A stretch of 24,228 nt of DNA from Treponema sp. (GCA_031257595.1 JAIROH010000128.1:1-24228), one strand, 5' to 3'. Counted from the first letter of the stretch, positions 1-7,863 are shown. Translations and numbers: made by a program. The notes: generated from the sequence alone by a model not told the origin.

Positions 1-2
1 CT

Positions 3-22
3 GTGCGCAAAAGCGCACTTTT
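3..22 (+). terminator. Terminator-like hairpin
   Basis: A perfect 6-bp stem (GTGCGC at 3-8, GCGCAC at 13-18) with an AAAA loop is followed by TTTT at 19-22. It would end a plus-strand transcript entering from the left. The gene it would serve is outside the window, and the T run is short. Confidence 0.5.
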
Positions 23-35
23 GAAACCGGCTTTT

Positions 36-79
36 GTACTTTTTAGAGGCCCTTTGGGCCTTACAAAAGTACTTTTTTA
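36..79 (+). terminator. Rho-independent terminator, second of a tandem pair
   Basis: The outer stem GTACTTTT (36-43) pairs with AAAAGTAC (65-72), and the inner stem GGCCC (48-52) pairs with GGGCC (56-60) around a TTT loop, separated by a small internal loop. Six T residues follow at 73-78. This is a stronger terminator than the one at 3-22, and the tandem arrangement suggests a well-insulated end of an upstream plus-strand unit. Confidence 0.65.
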
Positions 80-85
80 TTGGTA

Positions 86-115
86 GTGATTTCAAAATTT
101 CAATTTTGAAATCAC
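86..115. repeat. Perfect 14-bp AT-rich palindrome
   Basis: The arms GTGATTTCAAAATT (86-99) and AATTTTGAAATCAC (102-115) are exact reverse complements with a 2-base spacer. Neither side has an immediate T run, so it is not a standard terminator. It could be a protein-binding palindrome or a very stable RNA hairpin. It is the third hairpin within 115 bases. Confidence 0.7.
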
Positions 116-438
116 CTCAGTAAATAATTCCAATTATAGGCGTACTCTTCATTATCGGCGAAAACGGACATACCTTAAACCCTTTTCGGTCCGATTCACG
201 ATCGGATTCATGCCCAAAAACCCGCTTGCCGGAGAATTTTGGAGTATTTTCTTGCAGTTCAACAAAATTCTGTTTTTTTGAGTAAGAAAAAGCCTTTTTC
301 AACCGTGGAAAAACCCGGCAATTTATGCTATATTTTTAATACTGTTAATATGCTTTGGTTAAGCCGATAATTAATTATATCCTCCGCAAGTTACGATGTT
401 GGGGGAATACGTGATTTAATCTCACATAGGCAGGAACG
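116..438. other. Non-coding stretch upstream of the first gene
   Basis: I see no convincing gene here. A 61-codon minus-strand frame at 117-302 has no ribosome-binding site or recognisable domain and is probably spurious. A small inverted repeat lies at 190-206 (TCCGAT, 5-base spacer, ATCGGA). The stretch 320-410 is AT-rich and probably contains the promoter of the gene at 439. A ribosome-binding-like AGGCAGGA lies at 428-435. Confidence 0.5.
363..370 (+). promoter_or_regulatory. Possible sigma-28 type -10 element
   Basis: The octamer GCCGATAA is an exact match to the flagellar sigma factor (FliA) -10 consensus. It lies 68 bases before the GTG start at 439. The expected -35 region (344-351) matches only weakly, and the same octamer also appears inside coding sequence and on the opposite strand at 152-159. 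This is therefore a weak candidate, of interest only because the neighbouring convergent gene may be a flagellar collar component. Confidence 0.25.
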
Positions 439-2841
439 GTGACAGTTTCACAAAAGGCAGCCCTCAGTCTCCTCATTTCGGTTGTGGTAATCGCCGTTTT
501 TTCCATACTTGCCTTTACCGGTTTTTTCGACCTGATAGAAACCCGTTTCTACAACCCGTCAATCGCCAACTCCCAGATCAGGGAAATAAACCGGGATGCC
601 CGGATAATTCAGGATTTTCTGACGGAACTTGAAAAGCGTTTTTCCGATACCCTTAAAGACAATGCGGTCGAGCGAAGTTTTCTTCCCAATCAGAGCGCCC
701 AGGATATTTTCGAACGTACCAGAATCTACGGCCTGCTCCTGGAATCTCAAAAGGGTCTTCAGTCGGTACGTTTTGTGGATTCAGGCGGCCTGCGCATCCA
801 CTTTTCAACCAGTCCCGAAGATATTCTAAGCCAGGATGAAGGCCGAATCGCGTACCGGAATTACACCGATATAAGGCCTTTCAGCCCCTATGACGAACTG
901 GCGGTTCCCGATCAGGGCCTGCCGAAACTTAGCCTGGATCAGGACAACGACCGTATTGTTTTTTCTTTTCCCTTTTATGATTCGCTGGCCGTGTACCGGG
1001 GAACCGCGCTTTATTCCCTTTCGGTACGGGCGGTGGCGGATATGCTTATCACGGCCGGGCGGCTTAAAGTGGGAGAAGATCTTTCGCTTGTTTCGGTTCC
1101 CGCGGCCGCGGGCATGGTGTCGGGAATGTCCGCTTCCGACAAAAACATAATTATTCCGATTATCTCTTCCACCTGGTCCGGGGGCATTACCGGGCTTAAC
1201 GCGCTGGATTCGGGAAATTCCACATCTTCTCTTGTTTTGGTTTCCGCCAAAACCGAAGCGGGGCTTTTTATCGGGCGGGTCGTAGAAGAGCGGATTTTTG
1301 CCTTTCCCAATGCGATGAAACTGATACTGCTTGTTTCGCTGTTCCTTACAATGTATTTAAGCATTTTCCTCTGTTTTAACCTCAGGGCGGATACCGTAAC
1401 GGTTATCCAGAACCGGCTTAAAAACCTTGAGCTTTCCCTGATAAGGGAATACTACGAGCGCAAAGGAGAAATGGACTGGAATCACTGGTACCGTGAACTG
1501 GAAAACAGGCGTGAGGACGTACGGGCAGAGCTTAAACGGGGAATCAAAACCAAGAACGCAGCGGCTCTTATGGAAGATATTGATGTCCTTATCAACAAGA
1601 GCTGGGACGAGATACTTACCGCCATCGGCGGCAAGCGGGAAACCAGGCTGGCCATTGATGAAGACAAACTTCAGAATATCCTTAACCGTGTATTACTCGC
1701 GGCCGGAACTTCTCCGGTACTTCCCGGCGGAGGCGTTCCCCAGACCCTTACTGTTCCCACCGTTCAGAAAACGGTGAAGCCGAAAGCAGCCGAGGCCGTT
1801 GAGGAAGCTGAGGCCGTCGAAGAAGCTGAGGCGGTTGAAGAAGCTGAGGCCGTCGAGGAAGTTGAGGCCGTTGAGGAAGCCGAACCGATAGAAGAGCTTG
1901 AAGAAGTCGAAGTGGTTGAAGCCGACGACCTGGGAGAGTTGGAAGAGGCCGGGGAACTGGAAGAATTTGAAGAAGCCGGCGATCTGGAAGAGATGGAAGA
2001 GCTGGAAGAAGCCGGGGAACTGGAAGAGTTTGAACAGGAAGAAGCCGGGGAACTGGAAGAGTTTTCCGAGGATTCCGGCGGCGCGGATTCCGTTAGTCCA
2101 GTGGAAAACATCGCCACGGAAGAAGTTCCCGAAAAGAAGGTTCTGCGTCCCGAAGAAATAGCCGATGCAGAAGCTGAACTTGCCCAATCCAGAAAAAAAT
2201 CCAATATCCAGCTTGTTTTTGGCGATGACGATATTCCGTATATTGTTGAGTCTTCGGGTCTTGAACTGGTCGATGACGATATTACCTCGGCAATGACCAA
2301 CGTCAGTGCGGAAGACGATGTGGGGGATCTTGAAGAGCTGGATGAACTGGAAGAACTGGACGTGAGCGAAGTTCCTGAAGAAAAGCCCGCCGCCTCCATC
2401 ACAGAAGCTCCGGCCTCTCCATCGGCAATTGACGACGCGGCAAGCAGAATCGAATTCAGCGAAACCGCCGAAGAAACGGAAGAAGAGGAAATTGACGGAG
2501 AACTGGAAATCGTATCTCCGTTTGCCACAATGCTTTCCCGGTTTGACGACGATGGGGTCTTCAAGCCTGTGGATGATGACGACGATACGGAAAAAATAAA
2601 AACTTCCGGACGGCTTGAAGAGCTTAACGCCGAAGGCATGTCCCTGGTATATACGCCTTTCCGGAACGAAGAAACCCACAGCCCCGAACTGCTCGATTCT
2701 TCGGGCCCGGTGAAAGTTATAGAGGAAAGAGACGGGATTAATTACGTAAACGAAATTGTAAAATCTCCGGATGAAGAGATGGAAAAAAATCTCGATCCAA
2801 GCCTTAAAAGCCTCGTTAATTCAGTAATCAAAAAAAGTTAG
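439..2841 (+). CDS. Two-TM membrane protein with acidic repeat tail
   Basis: This 800-residue protein was not recognised as a named family. A transmembrane helix at residues 8-30 is followed by a roughly 260-residue extracytoplasmic domain, a second helix at about 293-316, and a long cytoplasmic part. Such a layout resembles bacterial sensor receptors, but I see no HAMP, kinase, methyl-accepting or cyclase output domain. The first cytoplasmic segment is helical and charged. From residue 451 the tail is extremely acidic, with tandem AEAVEE units and then variants of EEAGELEEF. The start is GTG at 439, preceded by AGGCAGGA at 428-435. The gene runs convergently into the TPR gene with only 8 bases between the stops. 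A scaffold or partner-recruitment role for the tail is an inference. The reading frame is certain; the function is not. Confidence 0.85.
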   Translation: MTVSQKAALSLLISVVVIAVFSILAFTGFFDLIETRFYNPSIANSQIREINRDARIIQDFLTELEKRFSDTLKDNAVERSFLPNQSAQDIFERTRIYGLLLESQKGLQSVRFVDSGGLRIHFSTSPEDILSQDEGRIAYRNYTDIRPFSPYDELAVPDQGLPKLSLDQDNDRIVFSFPFYDSLAVYRGTALYSLSVRAVADMLITAGRLKVGEDLSLVSVPAAAGMVSGMSASDKNIIIPIISSTWSGGITGLNALDSGNSTSSLVLVSAKTEAGLFIGRVVEERIFAFPNAMKLILLVSLFLTMYLSIFLCFNLRADTVTVIQNRLKNLELSLIREYYERKGEMDWNHWYRELENRREDVRAELKRGIKTKNAAALMEDIDVLINKSWDEILTAIGGKRETRLAIDEDKLQNILNRVLLAAGTSPVLPGGGVPQTLTVPTVQKTVKPKAAEAVEEAEAVEEAEAVEEAEAVEEVEAVEEAEPIEELEEVEVVEADDLGELEEAGELEEFEEAGDLEEMEELEEAGELEEFEQEEAGELEEFSEDSGGADSVSPVENIATEEVPEKKVLRPEEIADAEAELAQSRKKSNIQLVFGDDDIPYIVESSGLELVDDDITSAMTNVSAEDDVGDLEELDELEELDVSEVPEEKPAASITEAPASPSAIDDAASRIEFSETAEETEEEEIDGELEIVSPFATMLSRFDDDGVFKPVDDDDDTEKIKTSGRLEELNAEGMSLVYTPFRNEETHSPELLDSSGPVKVIEERDGINYVNEIVKSPDEEMEKNLDPSLKSLVNSVIKKS
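1789..1896 (+). repeat. 18-bp tandem repeat coding AEAVEE units
   Basis: Five near-identical 18-bp units (1789-1806, 1807-1824, 1825-1842, 1843-1860, 1861-1878) encode A/V-EAVEE, and a diverged sixth unit ends at 1896. Differences between units are mostly synonymous third-position changes, which fits repeat expansion followed by purifying selection. A second, longer-period acidic repeat with the core AGELEEF continues to about 2061. Copy number may vary between strains. Confidence 0.8.
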
Positions 2842-2849
2842 TGTAACGC

Positions 2850-5800
2850 TTATTCCCGCGTATACAGGTTTTCTGAAAGCCGGTAATCCCTGGGGATAAG
2901 GTCTTCCCAGGCGGAAGGTTCCGGCATGTCCCTGTCGATGCGCATAAATATCTGCTGATCATAGCCGGAAGACGGGTTGAGTATATTCTGGGCGTTAAGG
3001 TAGGCCAGGTTGATCCCCGGACCATAAAGATTCCGGATTGGCCTTAGCCGGGTCATGCTTTCCGGGTTACGGGTAATTACATCCCAGGCGCGGATCGATT
3101 CGGCGAAAAACCCCAGAGCCCTGGAACGGTAACTTGTATTGCCGGTGATCCGCGTAAGGGTTTCCAGCGTCACCCCCAAGTTGTTGTCCGCCACCATGAT
3201 CCGTTCGGCCAGTTCCTGTTCTTCCGGGCGGCCGCCGGGCATAAGGTCGGGAAAACGCACCCGTTCCGCGTCAAGGAGATCCATCAGCCGGTTATAGTAG
3301 CCCTGGGCGGCAAAGTAGTTTCCCCGCAGATAGGAAACGTTGCCCAACGCGTAGAGCAGGCGGCGGTTGTTGGGAACAACGCCGGAAAGGGGGAAGAAAC
3401 ATTCGAGGGCCTCCTCCCACCGGGAAAGTTCATAATAGGCGACCCCCATCCGGTATTGGATCTCGGCAGACGCCCAGCCGTTGGCTTCCGCTTCCCGGTA
3501 ATGACGCAGAGCCGTTTCCATATTGCCGTCCTGGCTGTAAAAGGCCAGGTCGCCCAAATCGGCGTAAAGCCTGCCAAACAGGGGGTTCGGTCTCAGGATG
3601 TTTCTCGCCAGCGCGTCCTCAAAAAGCCTGATTCCCTGGACAAGCTGTTCTTCCGCAGGAAAAAATTCACCGGCGTTAACAAGGCTCTCCGCATAACGCC
3701 TGTAGGCGTCGATTCTATATCCGGCGCGTTTGGGATTTCCTTCTTCGGCGGCGTTGAAAACCCTGATGGCGTTTTCCAGGGCAGAACGCTCTTCGTTTGT
3801 CGAACCGTATCTGTTGTAATACCTGGCAAGATGATAGTACGATTCGGGTATGGCGGGATCTTCCTTGATTGCCCTGAGCAATATGTCCCGGATTCCGTCA
3901 ATTTGATCCACATATTCATCGGGAACTTTCCGGGGTTCCGCCGCCGGCAGAAGCCGGGCCTGGACTTCCGCAAAACGTTTATCCAGAAGGTAGCCCCCCA
4001 GTTCCGCCAGCGTGGGAACGCTTATTTTCCGTTTCTTGTTTGTGGACATAAAGTAGGACTGAAGGGGAAGTACTTCGCCGAGATTGTCTGTTCTGATAAA
4101 GTATTTGAGCATCCCTTCCAGGAACGGATCCTGCCTGCCATAGCGGGCAATGAGCCGGGCATAGGCCGCCCTGGCCTCTTCGTAACGCAGCGGATCTTCT
4201 TCGGCCCATGCAAGGTTGTTCTCGGCCTGGGCTGTAAGGGCCTCCCTGTCGTTTACCGCATAGTCAAGGATATTGTGCCGTAAAATTTCATCCGCTTTCC
4301 TGAAGTTTTGGCGGTAACTTTCCATGCCCGCATAATCGAGCGCGCCTTTTTTATCCCGCGGATATGCTCTTAAAAGCTGATCGTACTTTTCGGCGGCCCT
4401 CTCGTAGTTACGCTGCTCCCGGAAAGCCTCGGCATAACGGTAGAACCATCGCTTTACCCTGTGCCGTTCAAAGGCCGTTCGAAAAAGCTCGTTTGCCCGG
4501 ATATAGTCGCCTGAAAAAATACGTTCGTAGCCGTCTTTGTAAACGCCGTTTGCGATAAAAGGGTTGATAATAAAACGCCAGGAAAGATAACCGGCCGAAC
4601 CGGCCGCCAGGGCGGCAAGCAGAAATATCCGCAGGACAGGAAGGAATTTTTTGACAAAGATATAGCCGAAGCTCGCCTGTTCTTCTTCAAGATCGGCGCC
4701 GGTTTGTTTCGCGAAACCCCTGGGAATGGGGATGCTGCGCCCGAGGATTTTTCCCGCCAGGGAGGCCGCTTCCTTGGCGGGAGCGCCCCGGACAAGGAGC
4801 TTTATCATCGCCGACATAAGATCCGGCGCGACAGCCTGTTCGGCGATAAGTTCTTCGCAGGCTATGCGGAGGTTTAACGGATACGAGGACAGGGTCTCCT
4901 GAAGCCGGCGAAATTCGTCTTCGCCAAGGTGTATTTCTTCCACATCCTCGGAAGCCATGTCCGCCTGGGGGCCGAAACCCGCGCCTGTTTCGGGACTGCC
5001 AAAATCGTCGAAACCTTCAAGGGAAAAGCTGGAACCTGAAAGATCGTCCGCCGGAGCGTCAAAGTCAGGAGTTCCCAGGGAAGCGTCTTCCGGGGGGGTC
5101 CATGATTCGCCGCCCAGGTTGAAAGCGTCAAAACTATCGCCGTTTCCGGCATCGTCGTTTTCGCCTATTTCCATAGCGTCTTCCGCTGCCGGGGATCCGG
5201 GTTCGGGAATTCCGATATCGGAGAAAGCGGATATTTCCGTCTGTTCGCCGGCGGCCGGGGTCTCCGCGGTCTCCGGCGAAATGTCTTCCGCTTCCAGGAC
5301 AGGCAGGGCTTCTCCGATTTCCTCATTCCCCGCATCGGCGGAAATATCCGAAATATCGGGGAACGCTATATCCGGACTTTCGGCGGCAAGACTTTCCGCT
5401 TCCGGTACGTCTTCCGTTTCCGCCGCCGTTTCGTCAAAGCCTTCACCGGAAACTTCCGGGCCGGACGTTTCCACCGGACCGTCTTCGTTCCTGAGATCCA
5501 TCGCATTGGACAGATCAATCGTCGAAAAATCAAACTGGCTGTCGTCCTCGCCGGGAACCGAAAAAGTTTCATTCACCGGAAGGCCGTCCGATTCAAGATC
5601 GTCGGCAAACCCGCTTAGAAGATCCGGCGGAATTTCCCCGACACCTTCTTCGGTTCCCGAAGCTTCGGTTCCCGCGGCTTCGACCGCCGAAGTTTCCACC
5701 GGCATTTCCGCGGGGCTTTCCGGCGGTAACCCCGGCATGTCTTCCGGCAGGCCGAAATCGCCAAAATCGGACAAGTCCGCGGGAAACGCCTCACCCGCTT

Positions 5801-6185
5801 CCCCCGCTTTTTCGGAATCATCCGGCAATCCAAATTCGCCGAGATCTTCAAGATCGCCCGTTTCTTCCGGCCCGTTCGGGGATTTTTCCGCCAAACCGGA
5901 GTCCCCGAAACCGGACAGATCCGGCGAAAATTCGGCCGCTTCGGTTTCAGGGGCTACCGGAATATCCGGGGCCGGCGGATTCAGAAAGGCGCTAAAGTCA
6001 AAATCATTTAAACCCGGTTCCGTTTCGGGAATTCCGGCTATATCTTCGGGAAAAGGGGAAGGCGGTTCGTTGCCGGGCAGGGGAAAATTCGCACGGGAAT
6101 ACTGGCCCGCAGACAAGCTGTTGGCTTCATTACCGATATTCACGAAAGAGGATGAAAATTCTTCCAGCTGTTCCAACGACGGCAT
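2850..6185 (-). CDS. Acidic-N-terminus TPR inner-membrane protein, candidate flagellar collar protein
   Basis: This is an 1111-residue protein. Residues 1 to about 410 are acidic, low-complexity and rich in short F-x-D-F-G-like motifs. A compact domain at about 415-495 contains EDEFRRLQETLSSYPLNLR and ends near IPIPRGF. One transmembrane helix lies at about 515-537, with basic residues before it, so the N-terminus should be cytoplasmic. Residues 545 to the end are a periplasmic tetratricopeptide solenoid; clear units carry motifs such as YYELSRWEEALECF. This order (cytoplasmic conserved domain, single helix, TPR array) resembles the spirochaete collar protein FlcA (BB0326 in Borrelia), which is needed for periplasmic flagellar collar and stator assembly. 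The family link is from memory of the architecture, so I give no symbol. The start is ATG at 6185, with only a weak ribosome-binding site. Confidence 0.85.
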   Translation of the reverse strand: MPSLEQLEEFSSSFVNIGNEANSLSAGQYSRANFPLPGNEPPSPFPEDIAGIPETEPGLNDFDFSAFLNPPAPDIPVAPETEAAEFSPDLSGFGDSGLAEKSPNGPEETGDLEDLGEFGLPDDSEKAGEAGEAFPADLSDFGDFGLPEDMPGLPPESPAEMPVETSAVEAAGTEASGTEEGVGEIPPDLLSGFADDLESDGLPVNETFSVPGEDDSQFDFSTIDLSNAMDLRNEDGPVETSGPEVSGEGFDETAAETEDVPEAESLAAESPDIAFPDISDISADAGNEEIGEALPVLEAEDISPETAETPAAGEQTEISAFSDIGIPEPGSPAAEDAMEIGENDDAGNGDSFDAFNLGGESWTPPEDASLGTPDFDAPADDLSGSSFSLEGFDDFGSPETGAGFGPQADMASEDVEEIHLGEDEFRRLQETLSSYPLNLRIACEELIAEQAVAPDLMSAMIKLLVRGAPAKEAASLAGKILGRSIPIPRGFAKQTGADLEEEQASFGYIFVKKFLPVLRIFLLAALAAGSAGYLSWRFIINPFIANGVYKDGYERIFSGDYIRANELFRTAFERHRVKRWFYRYAEAFREQRNYERAAEKYDQLLRAYPRDKKGALDYAGMESYRQNFRKADEILRHNILDYAVNDREALTAQAENNLAWAEEDPLRYEEARAAYARLIARYGRQDPFLEGMLKYFIRTDNLGEVLPLQSYFMSTNKKRKISVPTLAELGGYLLDKRFAEVQARLLPAAEPRKVPDEYVDQIDGIRDILLRAIKEDPAIPESYYHLARYYNRYGSTNEERSALENAIRVFNAAEEGNPKRAGYRIDAYRRYAESLVNAGEFFPAEEQLVQGIRLFEDALARNILRPNPLFGRLYADLGDLAFYSQDGNMETALRHYREAEANGWASAEIQYRMGVAYYELSRWEEALECFFPLSGVVPNNRRLLYALGNVSYLRGNYFAAQGYYNRLMDLLDAERVRFPDLMPGGRPEEQELAERIMVADNNLGVTLETLTRITGNTSYRSRALGFFAESIRAWDVITRNPESMTRLRPIRNLYGPGINLAYLNAQNILNPSSGYDQQIFMRIDRDMPEPSAWEDLIPRDYRLSENLYTRE

Positions 6186-6292
6186 AACAACCCGCTTATA
6201 AATGACTTTCCCCGCCCTGGGAGACGGGGGTATGGATCCATCTACGAATCAAGATCAAGATATTGAACCATTAACCGATATTAATAGAGAAC

Positions 6293-7042
6293 ATGAAAAA
6301 GTTCATTATAAATATAACACTCCTTACCGCTATTATCGGCATGATTGGAGCCGAAGATTCAGATTCTTATCGGTTTATCGATTATTTATTGCGGCATCCC
6401 GGACCGGGAAAACCTGAAATTGTCGCGGATTCGGTTGTTTTTACCGCGCCGTCTTCATACCGCCGTGTAGGTATTGCGTTCGGTCATGAAGGTTTCGGCA
6501 AAATTTATTGGTTCAGAAAGCTGATGATTCCCAATGAAGACGCCTCTCCCTGGGTAAAAGACAGGCCGCCGCCGGACATGTTTCGGGATTCGGGAGTGCT
6601 TTTTCATGTGTTTCCAATCCCCGAAAACCTTGACATGGGCGAACTTGAATACAGGTTGATTATCGACGGTCTTTGGGTACGGGATCCCCTTAATCCCAGC
6701 TACAGAACCGACACATCGGGTATAAGCCGGTCGGTAGTCGCCATCCCCCGGATTAAACGGCCCGATTCTCCCGTCCGGGGCCCCGTGGGAACGCTCACGT
6801 TTACGTTTTACGCGGAAAGCGGCGAAACGGTCAGCGTAGCCGGTTCGTTCAACAACTGGGATCCGTTTATGTACGAGCTTTCCGAAACAAGTTCGGGCCG
6901 TTACACCCTGTCATTACCGCTGCCTCCGGGTGTCTACCAGTATACGTTTTTTTACCGCGGCGAACGGTTTCTTGATCCGGCCAATCCCCGCAGGGTGTAC
7001 AGCCGGGACGGAAAAGCCGCCAGTGAAGCGACGGTAGAGTAA
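6293..7042 (+). CDS. Exported protein with CBM48/AMPK-type glycogen-binding fold
   Basis: This is a 249-residue protein. An N-terminal signal peptide (residues 1 to about 20, hydrophobic core IINITLLTAIIGMIGA) suggests export. The C-terminal domain, from about residue 165, contains VSVAGSFNNWDPF and LPPGVYQYTFFYRGE followed by a D-P-A-N-P turn. These are the hallmarks of the CBM48 / AMPK-beta early set beta-sandwich. Residues 45-135 look like a second, more diverged copy, with an EYRLIIDGLWVRDPLNP segment in the equivalent place. No catalytic domain is present. The protein may bind alpha-glucans or act as a periplasmic protein-interaction module; in spirochaetes the ligand is unknown. It is divergent from the TPR gene, with a 107-bp shared upstream region. 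The ATG has GAGA four bases upstream as a weak ribosome-binding site. Confidence 0.85.
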   Translation: MKKFIINITLLTAIIGMIGAEDSDSYRFIDYLLRHPGPGKPEIVADSVVFTAPSSYRRVGIAFGHEGFGKIYWFRKLMIPNEDASPWVKDRPPPDMFRDSGVLFHVFPIPENLDMGELEYRLIIDGLWVRDPLNPSYRTDTSGISRSVVAIPRIKRPDSPVRGPVGTLTFTFYAESGETVSVAGSFNNWDPFMYELSETSSGRYTLSLPLPPGVYQYTFFYRGERFLDPANPRRVYSRDGKAASEATVE

Positions 7043-7080
7043 GCCCGGACGGGAATTCTCAAGTTTACGAAAACAAAAAA

Positions 7081-7093
7081 GGTGACTGACACC
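7081..7093. repeat. 13-bp palindrome, left member of a flanking pair
   Basis: GGTGACTGACACC is palindromic in its outer four bases (GGTG/CACC) and is followed by CCC. A sister motif, GGTGCCAGGCACC followed by CC, lies at 7777-7789, just after the stop of the gene between them. The left copy overlaps the -35 hexamer of that gene's promoter. Confidence 0.6.
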
Positions 7094-7114
7094 CCCGCGG
7101 AAAAGTGGTATACT
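7086..7114 (+). promoter_or_regulatory. Sigma-70 type promoter of the nuclease-like gene
   Basis: CTGACA (7086-7091), a 17-base spacer and TATACT (7109-7114) match the housekeeping consensus at 5/6 in each hexamer. The predicted transcription start near 7121 falls on the ribosome-binding site GAGGAG (7121-7126), so the leader before ATG 7134 would be only about 13 bases. The -35 lies inside the palindrome at 7081-7093. Confidence 0.65.
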
Positions 7115-7133
7115 TACTACGAGGAGCCAAAAT

Positions 7134-7772
7134 ATGGAGACAGCGCAAACCGTAGAGAAAAAGCCGGATTTTGACACGGTCTGGGCGGCAATACAGGCCA
7201 CCAATGAACAGCTCAGGGAAACCGACCGTATTGTCAGGGAGACCGACCGTATTGTCAAGGAAAATGCCATCCAGATGAAGGAAACCGACAAGCAAATGAA
7301 GGAGACCTATAAACAAATGAAGGAAACCGACAAACGGGTTGGGGAAATTACCAACCGTTTCGGCGAAATGGTTGAATATATGGTCGTGCCGAACCTGGTC
7401 GCGAAATTCCGAGAACTGAACTTTGAATTTGAAAAAACCCATCGCGACACGGTAATCGCCAGCAAGGAACACAATATATACACCGAAGTGGACGCGTTTC
7501 TGGAAAACGGTGACAAGGTGATGATCGTTGAAATCAAGAACAAACCCAGCGTTGATGATATAGACGATCACGTAAAACGCATGGAAAAGCTGCGCGCCTA
7601 CGCGGATCTGCACAACGACAGGCGGACGTATCTGGGCGCGATTGCGGGGGTGGTGTTCAACGACAGCGAAAAAACCTATGCCTTAAAGAACGGCTTCTAT
7701 GTTATTGAGCCCTCCGGCGATACCTTTACCATCACCGAACCGGCGGGTAAATACCATCCTCATGAATGGTGA
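7134..7772 (+). CDS. Coiled-coil PD-(D/E)XK nuclease-like protein (DUF3782-like)
   Basis: This is a 212-residue protein. Residues about 20-75 form a heptad-repeat coiled coil built from near-identical 7-residue units (RETDRIV twice, then three QMKETDK-like units). Residues about 80-212 resemble the PD-(D/E)XK nuclease fold: a glutamate in the helical part, then a VDAFLENGDKVMIVEIKNK segment in which the Asp and the E-x-K supply the usual metal-binding and catalytic residues. Such proteins are common, multi-copy and of unknown role in treponemes and cyanobacteria. The gene stands alone with its own strong promoter and GAGGAG ribosome-binding site, and is bracketed by two related palindromes. 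This suggests it may move, or have moved, as a unit. No partner methylase or helicase is nearby. Nuclease activity is inferred. Confidence 0.85.
   Translation: METAQTVEKKPDFDTVWAAIQATNEQLRETDRIVRETDRIVKENAIQMKETDKQMKETYKQMKETDKRVGEITNRFGEMVEYMVVPNLVAKFRELNFEFEKTHRDTVIASKEHNIYTEVDAFLENGDKVMIVEIKNKPSVDDIDDHVKRMEKLRAYADLHNDRRTYLGAIAGVVFNDSEKTYALKNGFYVIEPSGDTFTITEPAGKYHPHEW
7218..7338 (+). repeat. 21-bp tandem repeats coding coiled-coil heptads
   Basis: Two adjacent 21-bp units encode RETDRIV. After a short diverged stretch, three 21-bp units begin with ATGAAGGA and encode (Q)MKETDK-like heptads. Each unit is exactly one heptad, so gain or loss of a unit lengthens the coiled coil without shifting the frame. 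Confidence 0.75.
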
Positions 7773-7776
7773 GACC

Positions 7777-7789
7777 GGTGCCAGGCACC
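7777..7789. repeat. 13-bp palindrome, right member of a flanking pair
   Basis: GGTGCCAGGCACC is a perfect palindrome around a central A, 4 bases after the stop codon of the nuclease-like gene. It shares the pattern GGTG-x-C-x-G-x-CACC-CC with the motif at 7081-7093. Confidence 0.65.
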
Positions 7790-7835
7790 CCCAACTGGCG
7801 CCTTTTTTGTTTGCCCATAATACAAGCATGGCGGT

Positions 7836-7863
7836 GTTTCATGCCCTGTAAGAGGCATGAAAC
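7836..7863 (+). repeat. 10-bp inverted repeat over the start codon of the next gene
   Basis: GTTTCATGCC (7836-7845) and GGCATGAAAC (7854-7863) are exact reverse complements with an 8-base spacer. The right arm contains the ATG of the following gene (7857-7859), and the AGAGG ribosome-binding-like sequence (7851-7855) straddles the loop and right arm. T-rich sequence follows at 7866-7875, so the hairpin could also end transcripts of the upstream gene. Confidence 0.65.

Noticed and set aside
152..159. A second GCCGATAA on the minus strand
   Set aside because: No gene lies in a suitable position downstream, and the same octamer occurs within coding regions.
117..302. A 61-codon minus-strand frame
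   Set aside because: It has no ribosome-binding site and no family resemblance, and lies in AT-rich intergenic sequence.
1789..1896. CRISPR-like repeat array
   Set aside because: The repeats are contiguous, in frame and have no spacers; they encode a peptide repeat.
1693..2679. Long minus-strand frames opposite the acidic repeats
   Set aside because: Their composition (long Ser or Phe-rich runs) mirrors the Glu-rich repeats on the real strand.
4957..6201. A 414-codon plus-strand open frame opposite the TPR gene
   Set aside because: It is a low-complexity Ser/Pro-rich shadow of the acidic N-terminal coding region and has no ribosome-binding site or domain.
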